A stretch of DNA of 64,000 bases from CAIYOL01 sp964494805 (GTDB lineage Bacteria; Planctomycetota; Phycisphaerae; Sedimentisphaerales; Anaerobacaceae). Below are positions 27,611 to 36,092 of this stretch, in pieces. Where the stretch lies: NCBI GenBank assembly GCA_964494805.1, contig CAZBST010000003.1:186001-250000 (forward strand), given 5' to 3'. The translations under genes and the position numbers were made by a program. The first letter of the stretch is position 1. Each line of letters begins with the position of its first letter. The notes beneath the pieces were generated by a model. It saw only the letters and a list, made by a program, of their open reading frames with translations. It had not been told where the DNA came from and searched no databases.

Positions 27611-28528
27611 TTATTGAGTTGAAGCTTCGGACAAATGTTCATCAGCAATCGAGGTGGTTGCAGCCTTAATAACTTCGATAGAGTGCACGTTGACGCCAAG
27701 CTTTCTCGGATCCCTGGGAGCTCGCCATGTCTTATTAGTAGTACCCTTGAATAAAGCCGCTTCACGGGGAGGAATTGTTAATGTTATCGTGCGAAATCTG
27801 TTTTTCCTGTTGAAAACAACTCGCTTCTCGAAATCTACGCCTTTAATTTCTGCTACTATCGACGTAAATTTCGATCTGGGCCAACAGCAAAGCTCCAATT
27901 TTATCTGCATAGTTTCATCCTGAGAGTTCCTAGCCGCAATAAAAAACGGTTCCATATTTATGGACCATCTGTCAGGAGTCAGGTTACACAACGCAATATC
28001 AGGATTTTCTGCAAATGTGCACAGAGGTTTGTATTTGCCGGAGAAAATCAGCTCGATAAGCTCATCTTTTTTGACTTCGTCGTCACCCTCGAACGATTGA
28101 TATAAAAGCATCTTTAATATATTTTCATCTATATAGCCGTTTCTGTACAATTTTTGGGCGTTCGTCATAGCCTCTGCTCTATCTTTGGTGCTTGCGTAAA
28201 GTAGGCTGTTTAATTGTGACAGATATGCCATATTATCCGGAAATGACTTCGTAAGTCTTCTATAAACTCCTGCTGCGTCTTTTTTGTCACCGATTCTAAT
28301 ATACAATGAACCGGCTTCATGCAGTACTTTCTCTTGGTCAGATATGCTCTTAGAGTTGTCGGCCACATTCTCCAAATATCGCGCCCATTTCCTAAAATCT
28401 TTGTTCGTCTGAAAAAGAGTATATATACGGTCGTACCAGCCTTCAGAAACAATCCAGATAGAAAACCAAAGTGTAATCAAAGTAATAAAAACCAGATATA
28501 CAAAACCAAAGCTTGGTATCTTCTTCAT
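27611..28528 (-). CDS. Single-pass membrane protein with TPR-like helices and a beta-rich C-terminus
   Basis: The protein has 305 residues and no named family. One transmembrane helix lies at about residues 10-30 (FVYLVFITLITLWFSIWIV). A helical segment with TPR-like phasing follows (LHEAGSLYIRIGDKKDAAGV, LTKSFPDNMAYLSQ). The C-terminal third is beta-rich (MEPFFIAARNSQDETMQIKL). It is the last gene of the minus-strand CotH/DUF4956/VTC run, nine bases after the CotH gene, and presumably acts with it outside the cytoplasmic membrane. Confidence 0.6.
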   Translation of the reverse strand: MKKIPSFGFVYLVFITLITLWFSIWIVSEGWYDRIYTLFQTNKDFRKWARYLENVADNSKSISDQEKVLHEAGSLYIRIGDKKDAAGVYRRLTKSFPDNMAYLSQLNSLLYASTKDRAEAMTNAQKLYRNGYIDENILKMLLYQSFEGDDEVKKDELIELIFSGKYKPLCTFAENPDIALCNLTPDRWSINMEPFFIAARNSQDETMQIKLELCCWPRSKFTSIVAEIKGVDFEKRVVFNRKNRFRTITLTIPPREAALFKGTTNKTWRAPRDPRKLGVNVHSIEVIKAATTSIADEHLSEASTQ

Positions 28529-28537
28529 TTTACAATA

Positions 28538-31339
28538 CTACAGTTTATTCAAAATTATTTGAAGTTTCTCTGCTGGAACAAACGTTAACAGGTCTTCCCT
28601 AAGCGATGTATTTGTTACTTTCTTGATATTTACCTGCGATACGATATTCTCGGCGACAATTTGATTGCATGAATTGACAAAAATTTCATCAGAGGTCAAC
28701 GTTGGGTTTTCTGGGTATATCCCCTTTGTTATATTTATAGCAGTTGCAGACTTGTAGAACGAGGTCTTTTCCAATCTTATATCTGAAGCATCCTGTGCTT
28801 CGATGCATATAGTTGAATCAAAAAAAATAGAAGAATTAATCTGCACCGACGAATCCTCACGGCAAAGAACCGCTTTGGATGTTACGTTTTTAAATAGACA
28901 TTTATCTATAAGCGATGAACTCATCACCAAGTCAACCGCATTCCCTTCACAACGTCTGAAGCCACAGGAGATTATTTTAGCCTCCGATGCATCTATATTT
29001 ATTGCAGTGTCTTTCAAGTCAGTAAACAAACATTCTTCAATCAATACGTTTTTGCCATAACCTACCCGAAGTCCTGAAGAACCATCGTGATTATTTGTGA
29101 AAACGCAGTTCCTCACAATAACATCTTTCGTATCGTGTATGGACAGCATCGCCGGATAATGAATCAGATCAACCTTTGCTTTAGAGCCGTTGGTCCACAG
29201 ACAATGCTCAAATATACTTCCGGTAGTGTTTTTGCCTTGCAGCGCAAATGTTCCCCACGGCCTGCTGGCCTCCGAACTGGTTATCATAATAGGCTTTTCT
29301 TCCGTCCCCTGTGCAATAACTTTACCTCGAAAAATCAGTGAAGCCCCCCGCGATAAAAGTAATTCTGTCCCCGGTAGTATAGTCAGTTCTAAATTTTCTG
29401 GGTAAATAGTAGTTTCGCTTACAGATACTGTACCCGGTCCTATAACCATACTTTCAGATGCCGGCGGTTTTGGAATATCCCACGGATGAATGGACGCTGT
29501 CTCCTGTGCCTTCGAATAGTCAATCTGTTTAACATGAGTGATTGCAACAGGCTCTCCAGTAACCGGATTCTCAGCTATAAGTTCAATGTCGTTAACCGCT
29601 CCACCAGTTATCAAAAAAGAATACAATAGGTTAGACGGAACAAGACTGTGGGTGCCATACTGATAAGGGGATAAATTGTGCTTGACCAGCTTAAATCCTG
29701 GGAAGATTACTTCGTCCAACTCGAAACTACTATTATTGCTCGGCTCCACACTCCCCATGAATTCGTCATTTTCATCTAATATCCCATCTCTGTTAGTATC
29801 TTTGTAAATCTTTAGTGTTCCTGCATCAGCATTAAGATTAATCTCTTGTAGTTTAACACCAACCGTCCCCGATGCTTGAATAATCAACTGGCTCAGGTTG
29901 CCCTTTCTTACTACTGCGAATTCCGCTGTGCTGTCAGATAGGTATTTGCGCAAAAATTCATTTCTTTTAATGACAGTATCTCGATATTTCTCATATGTCT
30001 CATTAAACTTTTTCATTGAGAAAGGACGCACAGCAATTTGCGGCACCTTCAATGTGTTAAATGTATCTCCAAAGCTGCCGTCACGATACTTATCTGATTT
30101 GATAACCGGACATGCAATTTTATAATCCTTTTCCAACCTCGCTAAAATTTTCTCCTTTGAAAGAGGGCCATTTATCAACTTCCAAAGCCGTTTTTGTCTT
30201 TCATACTCGAATAAAGGAACAAGCTTCCATTTGAATAATAGGGCGTTGGCTGAAGGGTCATAGTCGTGATCGGGAACCATCGAAGGGGTCCAAATGTGTA
30301 TATCCCAGGGAATCGCAATAAATCGACCTGTTATGGGATCAAAGGCCAGCTTGTTGTTCTGGTTAAAGGTATGGTGAAAACAACCTACAATACTATCAAA
30401 GGACGCATACGAGCAATAAGTCTCGATGTCCAGATGATTCTTCGAAAAATCATAGAATCTATTGAGGCACGGATCGTTAAGAACATCTATTAATTCAGTT
30501 ATATCATCACGATCGTCGGCAAAATCTGTATATACTTGTGTCCAGTATCGCTGATCATTCCATAAAGTTGGCGCACCTGTCACTTTATCAAAGCCGCCGT
30601 GGTCCCCATCATAGATCCTGCCTGGGATTTTTTTGTGACGACGGATAAAATACTCGTCAACCTGCTCCAAATAATCATAGAAGCCCATATACTGCCGATT
30701 TTGAACAAACTTTACCGGTAGGCATCGTGGAGCTAATAGACCAGCTTGTTTTGCTAAGTGCATAGATGTTATTTCATTAAAACTGAGAATTGTCTTTGGA
30801 TTAATTAAGTTTATTCTTGTTGCGCGATTTATCATCTGCCCCTTGCCCAGGTTCAACCTCCAGGATTTCTGTTTGCGATTCCAATGCCAATATCCCTCTC
30901 CTCTATAGCGAGCTTGACATGAATATACCCCGTCTTTGCTAACCAAAGTTGCGGGATACGACGTCTCCTTGCCGCTTGTAGGTAAATTAGAGTTCAACGC
31001 CTTAAAGTACGTAGGGTCGATGGACAAGCTAAAGATGGGCACCTCATCATGCGAGGGCATTCTTCTCGCAGTCAAATAGTTAAAGATACGTTGCATCTGA
31101 TCATGCAAATAAAGATGTGAGATGGAGCGATTCGGTTTAGGCATACCTCTCGGCCAATCAAAGAGACAAGCAACTAACGATTTGTGCACGCTTGTTTTAA
31201 GGAGTTGATTATAATTTAATGAGGCTCCGCTTATAATAAGGCCTATAGAAAAAAGGAGTGGCAAGGATAAAATAAAAGCTTTTTTAAAACTGATACGCCA
31301 TAAGGATTCAAAAAAACTTTTCTTGTAATGAACCTTCAT
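28538..31339 (-). CDS. CotH-family kinase with C-terminal parallel beta-helix
   Basis: The protein has 933 residues. An N-terminal membrane anchor (about 18-40) is followed by a CotH protein-kinase-like domain from about 100 to 430: SWRLNLGKGQ, FNEITSMHLAKQAGLLAPRC, GFYDYLEQVDEYFIRRH and FIAIPWDIHIW. CotH of Bacillus phosphorylates spore-coat proteins. At the metal-binding end many CotH proteins have WDxD; here the second position reads His (WDIH), so activity should not be taken for granted. An EF-hand-like loop (DTNRDGILDENDEF) comes next, then right-handed beta-helix repeats from about 640 (VIVRNCVFTNNHDGSSG, VLIEECLFTDLKDTAI). It is translationally close to the CYTH-like gene (two bases). 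Confidence 0.82.
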   Translation of the reverse strand: MKVHYKKSFFESLWRISFKKAFILSLPLLFSIGLIISGASLNYNQLLKTSVHKSLVACLFDWPRGMPKPNRSISHLYLHDQMQRIFNYLTARRMPSHDEVPIFSLSIDPTYFKALNSNLPTSGKETSYPATLVSKDGVYSCQARYRGEGYWHWNRKQKSWRLNLGKGQMINRATRINLINPKTILSFNEITSMHLAKQAGLLAPRCLPVKFVQNRQYMGFYDYLEQVDEYFIRRHKKIPGRIYDGDHGGFDKVTGAPTLWNDQRYWTQVYTDFADDRDDITELIDVLNDPCLNRFYDFSKNHLDIETYCSYASFDSIVGCFHHTFNQNNKLAFDPITGRFIAIPWDIHIWTPSMVPDHDYDPSANALLFKWKLVPLFEYERQKRLWKLINGPLSKEKILARLEKDYKIACPVIKSDKYRDGSFGDTFNTLKVPQIAVRPFSMKKFNETYEKYRDTVIKRNEFLRKYLSDSTAEFAVVRKGNLSQLIIQASGTVGVKLQEINLNADAGTLKIYKDTNRDGILDENDEFMGSVEPSNNSSFELDEVIFPGFKLVKHNLSPYQYGTHSLVPSNLLYSFLITGGAVNDIELIAENPVTGEPVAITHVKQIDYSKAQETASIHPWDIPKPPASESMVIGPGTVSVSETTIYPENLELTILPGTELLLSRGASLIFRGKVIAQGTEEKPIMITSSEASRPWGTFALQGKNTTGSIFEHCLWTNGSKAKVDLIHYPAMLSIHDTKDVIVRNCVFTNNHDGSSGLRVGYGKNVLIEECLFTDLKDTAINIDASEAKIISCGFRRCEGNAVDLVMSSSLIDKCLFKNVTSKAVLCREDSSVQINSSIFFDSTICIEAQDASDIRLEKTSFYKSATAINITKGIYPENPTLTSDEIFVNSCNQIVAENIVSQVNIKKVTNTSLREDLLTFVPAEKLQIILNKL

Positions 31340-31341
31340 AA

Positions 31342-32514
31342 TCAGGAAGCGCCTTTATCCAAAACATCACAGGCTGAATTAAATTTGCTTTTATTGATAG
31401 GAATAACATCAATGCCAATCTTGCTAAAGTAACTTCTGACAATGTCTTCTAAGTGATGCTGGTCCGCCAGAAAAGCCTCACGAACCTTTACCAATCTTGA
31501 CAGTTCGTCGCTGCTTTGCGAACCCTTTAATTCTTCAATCTTTTTATCCAGAACGGTTGAAACGTTTCTTTCGAACTCTATTTCCATCTCTCGCATATTC
31601 CCGCGTGCCGACGGTCTGGTGTTCTGAGCCCGGTATTTGCTCTGTAATAAATAATCCATATATTCTGGCCCGAATACTTCTGAGAAATCCATTGAGATAA
31701 TAAAAGCATTGTCTGGGTTGGGACCGCTTCCCCAGGGGGTGTTGACATTCAAGTGTATGCGGAATCTTCGCGTAAGAACCACAAGTTTAGGTTTAAGCCA
31801 TATACGTCGTAAATTGGGCTCTTTAGAAAGTATAAACTTCGCATACTCCTTTGAAGGAGTGATAATATACTCAGCAAAGCGCCCAGTGGCGGCATAGTAC
31901 AGATATTCCTCGAAATCCCAGGGAGCAGGTGGCGCAGGATTAACATCGCTGAAAGGCAACGATGCATCTCTAAATTCAAAGCGAGTTTCATTTACATTGC
32001 TGTATCCGTTGCCCAGCTCCTGCCTATTGGTTTTCACCTGTATTTCGCACCGTATTGGGAAAAACCGCCGGTCATATTGCCTGCCCTCGTGGTCTATGTA
32101 GTCCTTGTAGGTCTTCCATCTGTGCCTCAAACGATATGATATTTTGTACTTACGATTCAGGTTGTTTTTTGTATCAAAGTAAACGTCCCTGAACAAAAAA
32201 GCTTGCGGCGAAAAAGTGCAGTAGTAGAAGTTGTCTAACTCGGAAGATATTTGCCAGGCCGTTTTATCTTCAAGTGCCTTATCCAACGCATCCTTGAGTC
32301 CTTGAGCAATTATGACCGGCTGGGTAAACTTGGCTTCAGGTGCTTTCAGTCCCAGTTTATATTCCCGTTCTAATCTGATAGGTGTTCCTGCCGCTTCGGC
32401 GTTGAGAACCGCTGGCAGTGAAAGGCTTAAGGCTTGTTGTCTTTCCCAATAAGCATAACCACATATACACACAATCAATAAAACCGCATATGAAATTTTC
32501 AGCAATCGCTTCAT
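31342..32514 (-). CDS. Membrane-anchored CYTH/triphosphate-tunnel-like protein
   Basis: The protein has 390 residues and no recognised database family. After a transmembrane anchor (about 6-22) comes LEREYKLG, an exact ExExK (E49, E51, K53), which is the signature of the CYTH/triphosphate tunnel metalloenzyme fold. It continues with strand-like segments rich in basic and acidic residues in the expected order: VYFDTKNNLNRKYKISYRLR, RCEIQVKTN, KLVVLTRRFRIHL and MEIEFERNVST. The protein would face the periplasm. It sits between DUF4956 and CotH genes in an operon that already has a VTC-type tunnel protein. The fold assignment is inference from the motif; enzymatic activity is unproven. Confidence 0.6.
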   Translation of the reverse strand: MKRLLKISYAVLLIVCICGYAYWERQQALSLSLPAVLNAEAAGTPIRLEREYKLGLKAPEAKFTQPVIIAQGLKDALDKALEDKTAWQISSELDNFYYCTFSPQAFLFRDVYFDTKNNLNRKYKISYRLRHRWKTYKDYIDHEGRQYDRRFFPIRCEIQVKTNRQELGNGYSNVNETRFEFRDASLPFSDVNPAPPAPWDFEEYLYYAATGRFAEYIITPSKEYAKFILSKEPNLRRIWLKPKLVVLTRRFRIHLNVNTPWGSGPNPDNAFIISMDFSEVFGPEYMDYLLQSKYRAQNTRPSARGNMREMEIEFERNVSTVLDKKIEELKGSQSSDELSRLVKVREAFLADQHHLEDIVRSYFSKIGIDVIPINKSKFNSACDVLDKGAS

Positions 32515-32535
32515 TCTTATCGGCAGGCTTGGTTC

Positions 32536-33243
32536 TTACTGAATATCCAAATTGTGTTTTGCGGATAAAACAAAAACTTTCTCTATATTATCAAGGGCGT
32601 TCAACTCTGCAACCAGTTTTGCAATATTAGATGCATCCGTAAATTTATAATCATAAATCACCTCTGTTGTGTCTTCGCCCAAACTTGAAACTTCGATGAC
32701 TCTGAATGCCTTAGAATAATTTTCTAGTATTTCTTCGTATGGTGCCTTTCCCGGATTCTGACTGGTTTTACCAATATTTTTCCCAATTATCTTCAGCAAA
32801 AATTCGTCCTGTTTCTTTTGTCCAAACTTCAGTTGAAACAGGATATATGCTATGCAAACCGTAATAAGTGTGGATATAATCGCTATTTTGAATGCCCCTG
32901 CCCCGCACGCGATTCCAACAGCTATGGCAAAGAACAAAAACAGAATATCCTTTATGTCTTTTATCGGGGTGCGAAAGCGAATTATCGATAAAGCACCTAC
33001 CAGCCCAAAAGCTCTGGCAATACTGTTGTTAATCACCATTAGCACCATTGTAACTATCAATGAACACATCACTATACCAACCACCATTTGGTATGAATAT
33101 GAAAAACCCTTATGCGTCATCCTGTAAGTCTGCGAAATTATAACAGAAAGAGCAAAAGCCAAAAAAAGCCTTAACAAAATATCTTGAGCGGCTATGTTTA
33201 ATAGCCCCGTGTCTTGGATATTGAAAACACTGCCCGGATTCAT
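32536..33243 (-). CDS. DUF4956 family membrane protein
   Basis: The protein has 235 residues. Four or five transmembrane helices lie in the first 150 residues, with the family hallmark LVGALSIIRFRTPIKDIKDI between helices (related in look to MgtC proteins), then a cytoplasmic alpha/beta domain of about 80 residues. The biochemical role is unknown. In many bacteria DUF4956 genes are linked to VTC-type polyphosphate polymerase domains and CotH genes, and this is the case here (17 bp after the VTC gene, 22 bp before the CYTH-like gene). Confidence 0.88.
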   Translation of the reverse strand: MNPGSVFNIQDTGLLNIAAQDILLRLFLAFALSVIISQTYRMTHKGFSYSYQMVVGIVMCSLIVTMVLMVINNSIARAFGLVGALSIIRFRTPIKDIKDILFLFFAIAVGIACGAGAFKIAIISTLITVCIAYILFQLKFGQKKQDEFLLKIIGKNIGKTSQNPGKAPYEEILENYSKAFRVIEVSSLGEDTTEVIYDYKFTDASNIAKLVAELNALDNIEKVFVLSAKHNLDIQ

Positions 33244-33259
33244 ATCTGTCTCCTTTGGT

Positions 33260-33994
33260 TCATACAGCCCCGATGCATTTCTCGAATATTAAAGCATATT
33301 TTGAGATGGATGTGTGATTCATATTCATTTCTTTTATAAACATTTCAAGCCAATAAGGTATAGTCTTCCTAAACTTGATTTCCATAATGATCTTTTTCGA
33401 AAAGAAGCCCCATCCTAGGTCGATAAGATTTTTATGGTCCAAACGCTTGCCGTAATATTTGGTACCGGATAGATTCTTGTCAAACGTAATTCTAATGTCT
33501 TTATTGACTTTACCAATAAACGCAATTCTGTCATATGCCACCCATAAGAAAGGTCGTAAATGCAGCTTATGCAGAAAATAAAAGAACTCACCTTTTCTTC
33601 GAATATCTGAGTCTACGCATTGAGACAACACATCAGGTCGTTCCACAACATCTTCGAACCGATATCTATCCAAGCACAACCTCATTCTATCTTTTTCCGT
33701 AAAACAATCTCGTTTCTTCTTAACTTCAACAAAAACATTCGGTGTGCCATCTTCATAAAAACGGACGCGAAATTTCCTTCGCTCATGTAACCCGTCAAAT
33801 TTTTGCCTGTAACAATAAAAGTTTTGGGTCTCAAAATACAGACTATTAACGTTGTAATGCTCACTGTCACCCTTCATGGAAAAAGGGTCAAGCGTCATAA
33901 AAGCGGACAAGTAGCGAGTGATACCAGGGAAATCTTTCTGGTAAACATAATATTTGAGCTCATAGCGACCAAACTTTTCGAAAAGTCTTTTCAT
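33260..33994 (-). CDS. VTC-domain (polyphosphate polymerase-like) protein
   Basis: The protein has 244 residues, a single VTC domain of the triphosphate tunnel fold. Seen in order: GRYELKYYVY, VNSLYFETQNFYCYRQ, RRKFRVRFYEDG, VFVEVKKKRD, PFLWVAYDRIAF, IRITFDKNL, KKIIMEIKFRK and the terminal SISKYALIFEK, the expected pattern of basic and acidic tunnel strands. Eukaryotic Vtc4 makes polyphosphate from ATP; bacterial single-domain members are mostly uncharacterised. First gene of the minus-strand run leading into DUF4956, CYTH-like and CotH genes. Confidence 0.88.
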   Translation of the reverse strand: MKRLFEKFGRYELKYYVYQKDFPGITRYLSAFMTLDPFSMKGDSEHYNVNSLYFETQNFYCYRQKFDGLHERRKFRVRFYEDGTPNVFVEVKKKRDCFTEKDRMRLCLDRYRFEDVVERPDVLSQCVDSDIRRKGEFFYFLHKLHLRPFLWVAYDRIAFIGKVNKDIRITFDKNLSGTKYYGKRLDHKNLIDLGWGFFSKKIIMEIKFRKTIPYWLEMFIKEMNMNHTSISKYALIFEKCIGAV

Positions 33995-34207
33995 CCGTTC
34001 AAAAATAGATCCACATTTAAGCTATAGCTAAACTGAAAAATACATCTTATAGTCTAATAATATAGATGCAATACTGCAATATCCATTAAATTTCAAGTTG
34101 ATTCATAAATTCGTTTTTCTCATATCTTCTTACTATAAATGTGCCTGTTTGAAGAACATTTTACCCCTATTATGAAAATCCCCTTGGGAGAAAATCAAAG
34201 ATGTAAA

Positions 34208-35467
34208 TCATAGCCGTTGGCGATGCAAGCAAGGGGCAGACGCTCTACATCTTTGGGAAAAACTATGTGCTAAAAATTGCTTTCTTTCTTCGATCATGGT
34301 ATCTGAATTCCAAATTGCCATAAAATCCGACTCGAAAATGTTCCCGATTTGAACGCCGGGCTTATTGGTATCATGGAAGCAGCATGTGCGCACTACACCA
34401 CCCGGCAGAATGTTAACTTCGTGCCAAGGTTTGAAACAGGGGGGAGCATCTGGATTTATTAATTTGTGCTTAGGTGAAGACCATACATCCTCTTTATTCC
34501 TTTGAAATGCAACGGTACCACACATCTCATTTACAATTTTTTTATCATATTTATCTGCATCAGGACCAATGAAAGGTTTGCCAACAAACAGCAGCTGAAT
34601 CCCCTTTGCTTTTGCCTGCTTGTAGGTTTCAAAAATTGCTTCGTCATGAAGAATAGGGTCTTTGAACTTTTGTTGTTCGATATAATTCCATATGCGTCCA
34701 TCTGAAAGTTTCAGGGTAAAATCCAGTCCTTCATTTAAATGATTTAAATTCAGATACCCTATCCCGAGTTTTTCCGCCAGCTCGACAATCTTTGGGATAT
34801 CCGTAAGATTTTCGTTACAAATCGTCATACATAATGCTACAGTTGCCTCTTTTCGGTTTAATAAGCCAGCCCGATTTATATAATACGTAAGATTACCAAT
34901 GACTGTATCAAAATCCGACGAAGGCCTCATTATCTTATAGGTCTGAGCCGTTGCCGCATCAAGTGAGATTACGAGTTGCCCCATAACATCCCTTTCAAGC
35001 ATCAAGTCAGCTCTTTTTTTTGTAAGAAGCATTCCATTTGTTGCCATTGAAATTCTTGTGGGGGATTCGATAATTCGCACAACTTCATCAAAATACCGGG
35101 AGAACATCGGTTCTCCTCCTGTGTGAAGCAGAACATATTGTGCCGTCTGCAGAAGGGGTTTTACGGCAGTGATGTCCTTCTCGTTGACCTCAGCATTATT
35201 TTCCTTTGGGCGAATATTTCGATCACAAATCACACACGGTGTTACATTATTGCAATAGGTAGTAAGTCCAAAAGTGATGATAGGAGGCAGGCTTTCCACG
35301 ATAGTTTTGCCGGCATAATATTCTGCGCGGGCAAGTTTCTCGTTTTCCACAGGAAGGCCAAGATAACGAACTTTTGATATGTTACAAGGGACTTTCCTGA
35401 AAATGTTAAACATCTTTGCGAGTTTTGTATTCACTGACATTCTGCGTTGTTTTAACGTGTTCAACAT
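34208..35467 (-). CDS. Radical SAM/SPASM-like protein with a CX5CX2C cluster motif
   Basis: The protein has 419 residues. The candidate cluster cysteines are C72, C78 and C81 in YCNNVTPCVIC, the same unusual CX5CX2C spacing as in the gene at 24233. Further signs are VLLHTGGEPMFSRYFDEV, MATNGMLLTKKRA and LVISLDAATAQTYKIM. A C-terminal cysteine set (PCFKPWHE, GGVVRTCCFHDTN, CRASAPC) with IGNIFESDFMAIWNSDTM is SPASM-like. It is 213 bp upstream of the VTC gene on the same strand and may or may not share its transcript. Substrate unknown. Confidence 0.82.
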   Translation of the reverse strand: MLNTLKQRRMSVNTKLAKMFNIFRKVPCNISKVRYLGLPVENEKLARAEYYAGKTIVESLPPIITFGLTTYCNNVTPCVICDRNIRPKENNAEVNEKDITAVKPLLQTAQYVLLHTGGEPMFSRYFDEVVRIIESPTRISMATNGMLLTKKRADLMLERDVMGQLVISLDAATAQTYKIMRPSSDFDTVIGNLTYYINRAGLLNRKEATVALCMTICNENLTDIPKIVELAEKLGIGYLNLNHLNEGLDFTLKLSDGRIWNYIEQQKFKDPILHDEAIFETYKQAKAKGIQLLFVGKPFIGPDADKYDKKIVNEMCGTVAFQRNKEDVWSSPKHKLINPDAPPCFKPWHEVNILPGGVVRTCCFHDTNKPGVQIGNIFESDFMAIWNSDTMIEERKQFLAHSFSQRCRASAPCLHRQRL

Positions 35468-36092
35468 TTAAAAGCAGCTCCGAGTTTTTAATTTTTCACC
35501 ATATTACGACATCTGTTAGGTAAATGCAACTTTTCTCAGGCTCTCATTTTTGGAATAAAAAAAACATTGATAAGGTCAACATAAAATATGTGTGTCTTTC
35601 GAGTTTGCTTTCTTACCTCGGTTGTTGCAGAAAAGTATGTCAGGACTGGCAGTGTTTGCGGAGTTATAGCAGCCCCTTAGATTTCTGTTTTCATAATTTT
35701 CTGTCTAATTTCCGATACCGCCCCAGTTGTTTTCCCCATTGTTGACGCGATTTGCGATTATACTGGTTCCGGTATGGATTTCAACGAGAAACTATTATCC
35801 CACTAAATCCTGCTATTCAGTTAGATTTTCTGGTCAAGAGATGAAGAAATGGATCAATCCAAGCCATGGGGTGCGCAACAAATCTTGCTCCCGAGTTAAA
35901 AGGCTACTTTATTTATATTACAATCCGCAATCATTCATTTCAAGAAAATTAAGGCCAAACCGCATACTAACTTCCTAATCAGCTAATTTTCCGCTGCGGG
36001 ATGCCTAACGGCACTTGACCTGTTGTCTTATTTCAAATATCATTGTTTACGGTAAGGAAAGTGAATTTGAAGGTGACAAAGAAAGGAAGAGA
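35468..36092. other. Intergenic region, no gene recognised
   Basis: This AT-rich stretch of 625 bp separates the glycan locus from the aminotransferase block. Short open frames on the plus strand (35524-35745 and 35727-35978) have no ribosome site and unlikely composition. No repeat, tRNA or convincing promoter was found. The frame of the next gene is open back to 36015, but the good ribosome site lies at its ATG 36093. Confidence 0.5.

Noticed and set aside
35524..35978. Two small plus-strand open frames
   Set aside because: No ribosome site, no family likeness, and stop-rich surroundings in the same AT-rich stretch.
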